64,000 nucleotides of DNA from Bog-473 sp963783245 (GTDB taxonomy: Bacteria; Actinomycetota; Acidimicrobiia; Acidimicrobiales; RAAP-2). Shown one piece after another: positions 1 to 8,602 of this stretch (positions are counted from its first letter, which is position 1; every line of letters starts with the position of its first letter). The stretch is from positions 558,001-622,000 of the forward strand of contig CAWAMS010000002.1 of NCBI GenBank assembly GCA_963783245.1, in the 5' to 3' direction. The position numbers and the translations under genes are program-made. The notes under the pieces were generated by a model. It did not search any database. It had not been told where the DNA came from and was given only the letters and a program-made list of their open reading frames with translations.

Positions 1-98
1 AGCCGCTCGCAAGAGTGCAATGTCGGCCGTGGGCCCGTGAAGCTCTGTTGCCGGGCCGGCGGTGAACGGAAGCACCCATACAGGGCATACTGGTATCC

Positions 99-488
99 AT
101 GCCGACATCACTCAGCGAGGGGGACCAAGCCCTCATCCTTGATGGGCCATTCGCCGGGAAGGTGAGCACGATCACGCTCATTGATGCGGAATCGGCGACT
201 GTCGCGTGCGACGTGTTCGATCGACACAAGCCCGTAAATGTGCGGCTCGATGATGTGGCGTCGCCACCGTCGGCCGGAACGAGCGGCGACAGGGAGCCGC
301 GCTGCCGCCGCCGCCTCGCGGTTCAGCAGGAGCCACCGCCGATCTGGACTAGGGCTGTGATCCTGGCACGATCCCGGCCAAGTGGGCTACCCGAGTCCCA
401 CAGACGGCGCGTTGCTGGCGCAGCTCGGCGTATTACGCAGAACTGGCCGATGGACGAGCAACGTAGCCTGCCTTGTCCTCAGACATGA
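99..488 (+). CDS. stand-alone NusG-type KOW domain protein
   Basis: Residues 6-55 read like a NusG C-terminal KOW domain: GDQ is followed by ILDGPFAGKV, a hydrophobic strand, and then VFDRHKPVNVRLDDV, which lines up with the DGPFAG and FGRxTPVxL segments of that family. The NusG N-terminal domain is missing. KOW domains bind ribosomal protein S10, Rho or RNA, so a role in transcription or translation is an inference. Residues 56-129 are Arg/Pro-rich and match nothing I know. The last 56 nt overlap the convergent acetyltransferase, so the real gene may stop earlier or be frameshifted after residue 55. No clear Shine-Dalgarno precedes the ATG. Confidence 0.5.
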   Translation: MPTSLSEGDQALILDGPFAGKVSTITLIDAESATVACDVFDRHKPVNVRLDDVASPPSAGTSGDREPRCRRRLAVQQEPPPIWTRAVILARSRPSGLPESHRRRVAGAARRITQNWPMDEQRSLPCPQT

Positions 489-879
489 ACCCGCACGCCT
501 TGTAGAACGCATGGGTAGCGGGATTGCGTGAGCCTGTCAACAGCATCACCTTGTAACAGCGCCGCTCCATGCCGTGAAGCGTCTCGTCGATGATTCGCCT
601 ACCCAATCCTGTGCCTCTTAGTGATACCTGGACCACCACGTTCTCGATGACGGCGTAGGGCGAGGCTGAGCGAGTGAGGTTGGGAATGACGTTGAGGTAG
701 GTCGTCGCCACGACAGCCCCGTTGTGCTCCAGAACGAAGAGATGTAATCCAGCCGAACGCAGGATCTCCCCGAAAACTGCCGGAGCCCTGCCGTCCAGCA
801 AGATCGGGTCTTCTGGATGTAGCTGTCTGTACAGACGGACTACATCTTCGATGTCGTCGCGTCGAGCCACTCGGAACAC
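433..879 (-). CDS. GNAT family N-acetyltransferase
   Basis: This 148-residue protein has normal GNAT length and order. An N-terminal segment (FRVARRDDIEDVVRLYRQL) is followed by a central strand, then motif A (VVVQVSLRGTGLGRRIIDE, near residues 82-100) carrying the RGxGxGxx acetyl-CoA pyrophosphate loop, and finally motif B (NPATHAFYKACGF). It should transfer an acetyl group from acetyl-CoA to a small amine or protein; the substrate cannot be read from the sequence. It stands alone on the minus strand, convergent with the KOW gene. The ATG at 879 begins directly with the family's first strand. Confidence 0.85.
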   Translation of the reverse strand: MFRVARRDDIEDVVRLYRQLHPEDPILLDGRAPAVFGEILRSAGLHLFVLEHNGAVVATTYLNVIPNLTRSASPYAVIENVVVQVSLRGTGLGRRIIDETLHGMERRCYKVMLLTGSRNPATHAFYKACGFMSEDKAGYVARPSASSA

Positions 880-1638
880 GTTGCGAGTGTAACGAAGCGT
901 TCTGAAGCGCCGGACGAAAGCGAAATGGGTATCCCCGTCGTGCCGGTTTGAAGCGTGTTACTGCAGCCTAGCAAAGGAACCTGCTGGCTGACTTTAGGTG
1001 CAAGACAGGGGGATACTTTATCGGTCACTTACGAGGAAGCAGGTGTTCGGTCGCCGTTCGGCTATGGGGGTAAAACGACTGAAAATGTCCTGAGAGCGCC
1101 GAATCGCAGGAAATCGATGCCTCGGCACTTTCCACCATGGGGTTGTCCGGACTTCCCTTGCATCAGCGATTCAGTCAGGACATTAACTACAGCGAAGTTG
1201 CAACAGCGACCGGACGAGCGGTGAATTGGGTCACTGTTGGGTTTGAGTCGGCAGCCCGGAGACCTTGCGTCGATTGAATAGTAAAAGTGGACAGCGTTGC
1301 CGTCTTGGGTACCTCAGGCGCACGGAGATGAACCCGTCGGGTGGGGCAGCCCCTCATCTGTCACGCCAAACGCAGCACCAATTGACTGGCCACCGCCCTG
1401 AAAGGTTCACTCGCCACGCTCACTAACCCTCAGCGCCTCACTACGCCCCCGTTGCCGTGGGGCGGCGATCGGATCGTCGTTGGGGATGACTCGACAATCA
1501 GCTTGGGAGCGATTCTCCGGTGAGAAGTAGTTGCCCGCTGTCCGATGCTGCGAGGGCGAACTCGTTCTTGGGGTCGGCCCGTACTGCAGTGGGCGGAGTC
1601 GTGTATCTGACGTCGTGGAGCCACGTCGTCAAAGAGCA
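880..1638. other. 759-bp stretch without a recognisable gene
   Basis: I see no convincing coding region, RNA gene or clear repeat here. The part around 950-1200 is visibly less GC-rich than its surroundings and its short open frames have no family resemblance. It may be decayed or foreign DNA. The promoter of the downstream glycosyltransferase must lie near its right end, but I cannot place it. Confidence 0.5.
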
Positions 1639-3132
1639 GTGACGCCCCGACGGTTTCTTCTCTGCTCCACACCGGCGCAGGGGCACGTGGCGCCCCTGCT
1701 CGCCATCGCTCGTCGGCTAGTCGACGACGGGCACGACGTGGTCTTCTTCACAACGCCGCACTACCGCGAGAGGGTTACGGCCATCGGTGCCCGATTCGTA
1801 CCCCTGGCTCCAGAGGACGATGTCCACGATTTGATGGTGGCCGACCCCGCACGTGGGGTCAGCTCGAGGCGTGGCATTCGTGGACTGAAGGAGGATCTCC
1901 GACGGTTCTTCTTGGATCCGCTGCCCGGGCAGTTCGCAGGAGTCCTGGAGATCCTGCGTACCTTCACGGCGGACGCGATTGTGGCGGACGTGATGTTCCT
2001 CGGTGCCTTCCCTCTGGCATTGACACCACGTCCGACGCGGCCCGCGGTGGTCTGCATCGGCGTGTCGCCCCTCGCAACCACCAGCCCGGCCGCCGCGCCA
2101 TTCGGCCTGGCACTCCAACCGGGCTCTACCGCACTTTCCCGACTGCGCAACACGGCCTTGAACTGGACCACTGAGCACATCGTCATGCGAGACATTCAAC
2201 GGTTGACGCAACAGCGAGTGGCGCAGACTGGATCGCCGCCCCTCGCCGGTTACTTCGTCGATATTCCGACGAAGGTGGTCGATGCCTACCTGCAGGCGAC
2301 GGTAGTCGGGTTCGAATACCCCCGCCCTAATCTCCCCGACTCCGTGCAGTTCGTGGGACCCCTCCTGCCACTTCCCGCGGCCGGCTTCAGTCCACCCAGT
2401 TGGTGGGACGAGTTGCGTGCCGGGTGACCGGTGGTCCATGTCACGCAAGGCACATTGGACAATGCAGACCCGCACCGCCTACTCATACCCGCCAGCGAGG
2501 CGCTGGGGGGAGAGGACCTCTTGGTAGTCGCAACCACCGGCGGTCCCGATCCCGCACCGTTACGGGACGGCCTGCCGTCCAATGTGCGTCTGGAACGATT
2601 GATCCCCCACGATCTCCTCCTCCCTCATGTCGACGTCATGGTCACCAATGGGGGCTACGGCGGCGTGCAACAAGCACTGGCTCACGGGGTGCCGCTGGTG
2701 GTCGCCGGCGACAGCGAAGACAAGCCTGAAGTGGCTGCTCGAGTGCGCTGGTCGGGCGCCGGTATCGATCTCCGTACCGGGAGGCCCTCTCCACACCACC
2801 TAGCCGTTGCCGTGCGGCGTATCCTGGCTGAACCTAACTTCGCTGACCGGGCCCGCGCGCTGCAGGCCGAGATGGCACGCACCCGTCCGCTCGACACCGT
2901 GATCGAGGTTCTCCTCACCTTGGCAGAAACGACCGCGCCAAAGCGGGGACGAGTTGTGGAGGACCAGCCAGCTAATTGGCTCACCGCACTGGGACCGACC
3001 TACGGCCAACCCGGAGATCACTCCGCATGCTCAACTTCGTGGACAGTGAGGATCTCAATGACCTATAGACCTGGTTCAATGAGGTTGAAAGAGATAAGGC
3101 CCGCGGCACTGAAGAAGTCCTTCAGGAGTTGA
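1639..3132 (+). pseudogene. MGT/UGT-type glycosyltransferase interrupted by an in-frame TGA
   Basis: The N-terminal part starts at GTG 1639 with RFLLCSTPAQGHVAPLLAIAR, the usual opening of macrolide/UDP-glucuronosyl-type GT1 enzymes. It reaches WWDELRAG and meets TGA at 2425-2427. The same frame continues at once with PVVHVTQGT and, further on, the acceptor/sugar-nucleotide region HVDVMVTNGGYGGVQQALAHGVPLVV. In homologues an Arg usually sits where the TGA is (AGRPVVHVTQGT), so one CGA-to-TGA change explains the break. After about position 2940 the frame runs on for about 60 residues without family resemblance, so the natural stop may also be lost. Intact enzymes glycosylate small hydrophobic acceptors from UDP- or dTDP-sugars. 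Confidence 0.8.
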
Positions 3133-3441
3133 ACGTCGAGATCCATCGACTCGGAGGCTGCTGCACATATCTAGCCCATATGGGCCGACCTGTGACACCG
3201 CTTGAGAACCTTTGGCTGGATTGAGTCCGCCCGCGAGAAACAAAGGAACTTCCACTTCCAGCTCTTCTCGGATGCGTCTGCTGATCTCCCAGTCGTGGCG
3301 CCTGCCGGTTCCCCCAACTTCTTTGGTCGGCGCCAACGGGTCGCTGAAAACGATTCCCGTAAGCCGAACCGCAAAGGGGCGGTCGAGTGCGGCGTGAAAG
3401 TTCTGTCCCGGCCGCTGGTGGCACACCATGACGGCCACCAT
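3076..3441 (-). pseudogene. phosphoribosylanthranilate isomerase (TrpF-like) C-terminal remnant
   Basis: The frame contains the C-terminal half of a TrpF-like barrel: LTGIVFSDPLAPTKEVGGTGRRHDW, then ISRRIREE, then PLFLAGGLNPA, then PYGLDMCSSLRVDG. These match GGTGRxHDWxISRxI, FLAGGLxPxN and PxGxDVSSGVRxDG of phosphoribosylanthranilate isomerases. The N-terminal half, including the start and the catalytic Cys region, is absent; an upstream in-frame stop lies at 3463-3465. No other trp gene is nearby. It is most likely a fragment left by deletion. The 3' end overlaps the tail of the broken glycosyltransferase on the other strand. Confidence 0.65.
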
Positions 3442-3588
3442 CTTGGCCGAGGCCCAGGTGAGTCATGGACCACTTCCCCCTGGCACAGACCTACTCGACG
3501 GTTTGGTGACGGTAGGTCTTCCGTGTGGGCACAACTGGACTGAAACCTGGCAAGATCAGCTTTGATCCATAAGCCCTAGTGAGGTGCC

Positions 3589-3939
3589 ATGACTTCAGGT
3601 GAAAGACCCACCGTGATCAAGATCAACGCCATAACCGTGCCGGAGGACGCCGGGGACGAGCTGGCGAAGAGGTTCGCCGCCCGGGCCGGAGCCGTCGACA
3701 ACCAGGAGGGGTTCGAGGGGTTCGAGTTGTTGCGGCCGACGGACGAGCGGCGCCAATGGTTGGTGGTGACCAGGTGGCGGGATGAGGACTCCTTCAAAAG
3801 CTGGGTGTCGTCACCCGCGTTCGCCCACGGTCACGCCGGGGCCGATCGTCCGGCTCCGCACGGCGGTCCGGTGACGGTGTCGTCGGAACTGTGGTCCTAC
3901 GAAGTCTCCGTCGAATCGTCGCCCGACGCCGCGGACTGA
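3589..3939 (+). CDS. mhuD: MhuD-like haem-degrading monooxygenase (ABM fold)
   Basis: The 116-residue protein follows mycobacterial MhuD closely: VIKINAITVPEDAGDELAKR, then the RAGAVDNQEGFEGFELLRP stretch, then WLVVTRW and SWVSSPAFAHGHAG. The Asn of KINA, the Trp of the SW pair and the His of AFAHGH occupy the positions of MhuD Asn7, Trp66 and His75, which bind and distort haem. MhuD opens haem to mycobilin and releases iron without CO, in the cytosol. A GAGG element lies just upstream of the ATG; GTG at 3613 is an alternative start. No haem importer is adjacent. The C-terminal ~20 residues are less conserved. Confidence 0.8.
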   Translation: MTSGERPTVIKINAITVPEDAGDELAKRFAARAGAVDNQEGFEGFELLRPTDERRQWLVVTRWRDEDSFKSWVSSPAFAHGHAGADRPAPHGGPVTVSSELWSYEVSVESSPDAAD

Positions 3940-3969
3940 CGAGCGGTGCCGGCGACGCAGCCGACCGGG

Positions 3970-5186
3970 CTACGCGACGTCGAAGCGGAGGGGAAGCCGC
4001 GCCGGACCCCAGATGCCGAAGTTGGCCGGTTTCCATTCGACGGGTCCGGTGAGGGCAAGCCCGGGCAGGCGCTGTGCGAGTAGGGGGAGTGCTTCTTGCA
4101 ACTCGGCGCCGCGCCAAGGCGGCACCGAGACAGAAGTGGCTGCCCGAGCCGAACGTCATCTGTGCGGTGCCCCGCTCCTTCGTGATGTCGAATCGGTTCG
4201 GTTCTTGCCAGACCTCAGGATCACGGTTGGCCCCGGCCAGCGACGTCGAGACGATGGTCCCCTGCGGGAACAGGACGCCTCGGTAGCTCACGTCTTCGGA
4301 GGCGAAGCGCACTGTGGCGCGCACCGCACCGAGATACCGCATCGACTCCTCCACCGCACGCGGCGCCAGCGCCGGCTGTGCGGCCAGGAGGCGCCACTGG
4401 TCAGGATGCTCGGCGAAGAGGGCCACGCTGCACGCCAACTGGTTGCGGGTCGTGTCGGTGCCCGCCATGAGGACCGCTTGGGCCAGCATCGCCATCTCCT
4501 GGGTCGAGAGGCGATCACCCTCCTCCTCGATGGCGATCAGGTCGCTGAGGAGGTCGGCGCGCGGGTCGCCACGTCGCTCCGTGATCATGTCGCTCACGTA
4601 CGCCGTCAGCTCGGCCGAGGCCCGTTCGATGAGGGGGAGGTCCTGTTCGATGGTGCCGTTGAAGATCCTGAAGATGTCGGTGGCCCACGACGAGAACAGC
4701 TTCCAGTCCTCACGCGGTGCGCCCAGGAGTTCGCAGACGATGGGAACGGGATAGGGCTCGCACACCTCGGAGACCAGTTCGCAGCTCCCGACGTCGCCGA
4801 CGGTGTCGATGAGATCGGTGATCACCGCCCGCATGGTCGGGCGCAACCGATTGGCCGACGCCGGCGTGAACGCGGGGGCGACCAGTCGGCGCAGGCGGGC
4901 ATGCTCCTCGCCCTCCATCGAGAGGATGGATGTGCGACGGCGACCCGGTCGATCGGGCTCGGGCAGGCCCGACATCTCGCGGGAGCATCGACAGCGCCGA
5001 ATGAAAGCGCTTGTCCCGCAGAATGGCCGTCACGTCCTCCAGCCCGGTCACGCAGTAGCCCATTTCGGTGCGGGCCAGCCAGTGTTCCGCCCGAGCCGCG
5101 TCAATGGCCGCGATCGCCTCACGACGCTCCATGCCCATGGTCTGGAGTAACGGGAGGTCGATCTCGTGGACCAATTGTGCGGCCAT
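3970..5186 (-). pseudogene. cytochrome P450 with two frameshifts
   Basis: Three minus-strand frames must be joined to read one P450. From ATG 5186 (MAAQLVHEIDLPLL) the frame runs to about 4978; a +1 shift leads into the segment that contains the I-helix (LMAGTDTTRN), the ExxR (EESMR) and the haem loop (FGSGSHFCLGAALAR). A second +1 shift near 4125 leads to the C-terminal strand region (AELQEALPLLAQRLPG ... WGPARLPLRFDVA) and a stop at 3970. All key motifs survive, so the enzyme would be functional if both extra bases are sequencing errors. Read as written it is dead. It is a class I bacterial P450 that would need an external ferredoxin. It lies convergent with mhuD. Confidence 0.85.
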
Positions 5187-5741
5187 GCCACCCCACTGTC
5201 GTCCGGTCGTGTCGCGGTGAGGCTACTCACCGCAGATGCGCCGCGTGCGACGTCGGCGGACCTCAACTGCCGTGATGGCACCGCCGGTCGGATGAACATT
5301 GTGTTTCCCGCGCCCGCATGACCAGCACGTTCGCGAAGAGGCTGATCAAAGGGGGTTCCTTTCAACGACATGGAGGGAGATACTGAAAAGAGATTGGTGA
5401 CGGAAGACTCCGCCGTCGCCCAGAGTGGGAAAGGAGCTGCCGATGACGTCGACAAGCTCGACCGAGGAAGGCGATCCACCGGACTGAACCCGCGTCACCG
5501 GTGCTGATGCCGGTGGCGCCGCAGCGCAACTTGCACGATGAAGAGTCCGGCGAATGTGGCCGCGCTTGAGCCGGTGCGTGTCTCGGTCGGCCGACAAGGC
5601 GGCCCTCGCACACGACGCCTCGGACCAGTCCCGTGTCGAGTTGCGCGCAGACACATTGAACAGACCATTACGGGACCGGCCTCAGGGCCGGTCCCGTTCG
5701 TCGTACGGCCTGGCTCTCGGATTCGTGACATTCTGGTGACG
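5187..5741. other. 555-bp stretch without a gene, containing a strong hairpin
   Basis: No open frame here resembles a protein I know. The stretch separates the divergent P450 and LON-domain genes and must hold their promoters. Its only clear structure is the perfect hairpin at 5670-5697. Confidence 0.5.
5670..5697 (+). terminator. perfect 12-bp hairpin, possible terminator
   Basis: ACGGGACCGGCC at 5670-5681 pairs perfectly with GGCCGGTCCCGT at 5686-5697 around a TCAG loop. No T-run follows on either strand, so termination is an inference; it could also be a 5' leader structure of the LON-domain gene, whose ATG is 45 nt downstream. Confidence 0.5.
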
Positions 5742-6392
5742 ATGACTGAGGCTGCACCATCGGAGCAGGGCGAGTTGCGGCGACTGGGGATGTTCCCCCT
5801 TTCCGCGGTGCTCTACCCGTACGCGCAGATACCACTGCACGTCTTCGAGCCGCGCTATCGCGCGCTGACGAGAGATTGCCTGGCCGGAGATTCCCGGTTC
5901 GGCGTCGTTCTCATTGAGCGGGGTGTCGAGGTCGGGGGCGGCGATGAGCGGATGGCGGTCGGCACCCGAGCGGTTATCACCAAGGCCGCAGCCATGTCCG
6001 ACGGCCGGTGGCTGCTGATCGTGCAGGGGGATGTCCGGATCCGAGTCGGTGAGTGGCTGGCCGACGATCCCTACCCCTTGGCCATGGTCGAGGAGTGGCC
6101 GCCCCATGTCGACGAGGTGGCGCCCCTCCTGCTGCGGCGAGCGGAACAGAGCGTCCGGCGCACCCGCGGCCTTCTCTCGGAGTCAGGTGCCACCGCGGCC
6201 CTGGCCGCCGAGACACAGTTCGACGAGGACCCTGAGGTGGCGTCGTGGCAGATCTGCATGGAAGCGCCCCTCAACATGATGGACGCACAGAGCGTCCTCT
6301 CAGCGGAGAGCACAACGCATCGATTGGAGCTGCTCATCGAGCTCACTGAGGCCATGGAGCAGGATCTGCACCGCATGCTCGCATCGGGATGA
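5742..6392 (+). CDS. LON substrate-binding domain protein
   Basis: 216 residues. Near the N-terminus MFPLSAVLYPYAQ and PLHVFEPRYRAL match the signature of the Lon protease N-terminal (PUA-like) domain, followed by FGVVLIERG and a central beta region. There is no AAA or Ser/Lys protease domain, so this is one of the stand-alone LON-domain proteins of actinobacteria, thought to bind unfolded substrates or peptides. The C-terminal ~90 residues are helical. ATG 5742 is chosen because the family begins about 15 residues before FPL; upstream in-frame codons are not conserved-looking. It stands alone. Confidence 0.85.
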   Translation: MTEAAPSEQGELRRLGMFPLSAVLYPYAQIPLHVFEPRYRALTRDCLAGDSRFGVVLIERGVEVGGGDERMAVGTRAVITKAAAMSDGRWLLIVQGDVRIRVGEWLADDPYPLAMVEEWPPHVDEVAPLLLRRAEQSVRRTRGLLSESGATAALAAETQFDEDPEVASWQICMEAPLNMMDAQSVLSAESTTHRLELLIELTEAMEQDLHRMLASG

Positions 6393-6508
6393 CGCGCACA
6401 GGCCAGCGTGGGGAGATCTGGTGGGCGATCTCTACGACGGTCTTCCCGCCGAGGTGCGCCATATGAAGGTGGTCGCCCCGGCCTGACGAAAGGGCGGCCC
6501 TGCCTCGC

Positions 6509-7333
6509 TCATGGACACGTGACGCCAGCGTCGACCGGAAGGATGATGCCGGAGACATATTTGGCCTCGTCCGAGACCAGCCAGAGGACAGCATCAGAGA
6601 CGTCGTTCGCTTGGATCATGTCGACCGGGAGGACCCGTGGGATGCGCGTCACCGACTCGTCCTCGCCGCGAAAGGCGCTGAATGCGTCATTGATGATCAT
6701 GGGTGTGGCCACGGCGGTCGGATGGATCGTGTTGACGCGGACATTGTGCGGGCCGAGCAGCTTTGCGTAGCCTCGCATCAGCCCGACGACACCGTGCTTG
6801 GCTGCGGTGTAGCCGGCGATGCCACCTGTCTCCCCGAAGGCCCCCTTCAACCCTGCTGTGGAGCTGATGATCACCACCGAGCCACCTCGGGCCTGGTCGA
6901 TCAGACGCTGTTGGGTCACGCGCACGGTGTTGTACACACCGGTGAGCATCACCCCGATGGCATCGGTCCACGACGCCTCGGCTCGCTCCAGCGACCCTTC
7001 ATCAGGCTTGAAGGGGAGGATGCCGGCATTGGCGATCACGATGTCGATCCCGCCGAGCTGATCCGCGCCCTGATCGGCGGCAGACGCCAGTGCATGGATG
7101 TCACGCACGTCGAGTTGGAATGTGACACAGCGCCGGCCTGCCTTCTCGACGAGCCGCCCCGTCTCCTCGAGATCTTCGGGAGTGGCCATCGGATACGGCA
7201 CACTGGCGATCTGGCTGGCAATGTCCACCGCGATGATGTCGGCGCCCTCCTCGGCCAACCGCACGGCGTGCGACCTTCCCTGTCCACGAGCCGCACCGGT
7301 GATGAATGCGACCTTGTTGTCTACCCGTCCCAT
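6509..7333 (-). CDS. mycofactocin-coupled SDR family oxidoreductase
   Basis: A 274-residue short-chain dehydrogenase. The glycine-rich NAD site is TGAARGQGRSHAV. The NAG motif appears as IANAGIL, the catalytic Ser lies in IISSTAG and the active-site pair in YTAAKHG. After VDI there is an insertion of about 25 residues (SVPYPMATPEDLEETGRLVE), the hallmark of mycofactocin-dependent SDRs, which hold NAD permanently and pass electrons to mycofactocin. GTGA/ATG choice: ATG 7333 follows an AGGGAGG ribosome site. Its likely substrate is an alcohol. No mycofactocin biosynthesis gene is in the window, so the cofactor must be made elsewhere. Confidence 0.9.
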   Translation of the reverse strand: MGRVDNKVAFITGAARGQGRSHAVRLAEEGADIIAVDIASQIASVPYPMATPEDLEETGRLVEKAGRRCVTFQLDVRDIHALASAADQGADQLGGIDIVIANAGILPFKPDEGSLERAEASWTDAIGVMLTGVYNTVRVTQQRLIDQARGGSVVIISSTAGLKGAFGETGGIAGYTAAKHGVVGLMRGYAKLLGPHNVRVNTIHPTAVATPMIINDAFSAFRGEDESVTRIPRVLPVDMIQANDVSDAVLWLVSDEAKYVSGIILPVDAGVTCP

Positions 7334-7553
7334 AGCTGGCCTCCCTGTCTGAGCCGCTCCATCCGCAGCCGCCCCTCGATGCGCTGTCCATTCGTAACAT
7401 GCGCGGAGGGGTCGACTCCAGGGCACCGCTCACGCCGCCCCGGCCGGCGCTCCTCAGTCGTACCGCTGAGGTTGGCGGTTCGCGCACCGATTCTTCATCA
7501 GCCACTGAGCCGGCATCAGGCGCGGGGAACGCCGAGGCGGCGTCTCAGCGACC

Positions 7554-7579
7554 TTTACATTCTGGAGAAATAATGTAAA
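7554..7579. promoter_or_regulatory. palindromic operator upstream of the CmcJ-like gene
   Basis: TTTACATT (7554-7561), ten spacer bases, then AATGTAAA (7572-7579): a perfect 8+8 inverted repeat of the type bound by TetR-family dimers. It lies about 50 nt before the GTG at 7631 and about 220 nt before the divergent SDR start. No regulator gene is adjacent. Confidence 0.6.
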
Positions 7580-7630
7580 CTCTTGCTCCTGCCGCCAGGC
7601 AACGACACCGAGACCAGAGGACGACGGGCA

Positions 7631-8494
7631 GTGGGCGCAACCGAGACACTCGACGACCAGGCAGTCGACGCGGAGATCAACTACATCCGGAACCCGCGGT
7701 CGGCGCAGGACGAGAACCTCACGTTCGTGACCGAGGTCGAAGAAGAGTCCACGATGCAGACGCTGCCCGGGCGGACCGTCCGCATCGCGAATGCCCGGTC
7801 GTTGCTGCCGGACCTCGATCGCGAAGGATTCGTACTGGTGCCCCACACGAGTTCGATCGATGATTTCACCCTGATCCAAGACGACCCCGACATCGACCAG
7901 CGCTATATCGACGAGATGACAGACCTGCTGGCACGGGTGACCGGCGCCTCGCGGGCGTTCATGCTCGGACGGGGGAAACGGCGCTACGGCGAGGGGGAAT
8001 TGGACAAGTTGGCTCCGCTGTCGAACGCGAAGCCGGCGCGTTATCCGCACGCCGACAACACCGACGTGTCCGCCACCGGACTCGTCGAGATGGTCGACGC
8101 ATTTGTCGACAGCATCGATCTCCGCCAGTTCTCACGCTATGCCCTATACAACATGTGGCGATCTGTCTCACCGCCTCCGCAGGACTTTCCGCTTGCCGTC
8201 TGCGATGCCCGGACGGTCGCGCCGGAAGACGAAATTACCGTGACCGCCATCACGGTGGAAAAGGACACCGGGGAGATCACGCATGACACAACCGGCTACC
8301 TCTACAACCCGGCACACCGCTGGTACTACTACCGGGACATGACCCCTGGAGAGGTGCTGGTGTTCAAGGCGCACGACACGGACCGGAGCCGGTCGATTCG
8401 CGTACCCCACAGCGCATTCACCGATCCAACGTGCCCCGCCGGCGTGCAAACCCGGGCAAGTGTGGAGATGCGCGGTCTCGCCCTTTTCGCCTAA
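7631..8494 (+). CDS. CmcJ/AsaB-like (NvfI-type) oxidoreductase
   Basis: 287 residues. The overall plan is that of the CmcJ/NvfI/AsaB hydroxylase-desaturase family: an early NYIRNP element, a central ARYPHADNTDVSA segment holding an H-x-D pair, YNMWRSVSPPPQDFPLAVCDA in the middle, and HRWYYYRDMTPGEVLVFKAHD followed by VPHSAFTDP near the end. Family members are Fe(II)-type oxygenases related to 2-oxoglutarate enzymes; CmcJ acts in cephamycin 7-alpha-methoxylation. The substrate here is unknown. GTG 7631 is chosen because the conserved region starts soon after; an AGAGGA element lies about 11 nt upstream. Probably co-transcribed with the amidohydrolase 108 nt downstream. Confidence 0.75.
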   Translation: MGATETLDDQAVDAEINYIRNPRSAQDENLTFVTEVEEESTMQTLPGRTVRIANARSLLPDLDREGFVLVPHTSSIDDFTLIQDDPDIDQRYIDEMTDLLARVTGASRAFMLGRGKRRYGEGELDKLAPLSNAKPARYPHADNTDVSATGLVEMVDAFVDSIDLRQFSRYALYNMWRSVSPPPQDFPLAVCDARTVAPEDEITVTAITVEKDTGEITHDTTGYLYNPAHRWYYYRDMTPGEVLVFKAHDTDRSRSIRVPHSAFTDPTCPAGVQTRASVEMRGLALFA

Positions 8495-8602
8495 CCCGAC
8501 AGACAGACCCCGGTCACCGGTCCTGGACGAGAGGCCGGCACCTGTCGGTCTCGCCAAAGACGGGTCGACCCCGATCGCTCTCGCGTCCCAATTGGAGGAA
8601 CG

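Noticed and set aside
2425..2427. TGA read as selenocysteine or programmed readthrough in the glycosyltransferase
   Set aside because: The family has Arg at this place, not Cys or Sec, and no SECIS-like hairpin follows. A nonsense change is simpler.
3202..3543. 113-residue plus-strand open frame
   Set aside because: It is the complement of the TrpF-like remnant, which gives the meaningful reading.
4013..5275. 420-residue plus-strand open frame
   Set aside because: It lies antisense to the P450, is rich in Arg/Gly/Pro, and has no domain pattern. It is a high-GC shadow.
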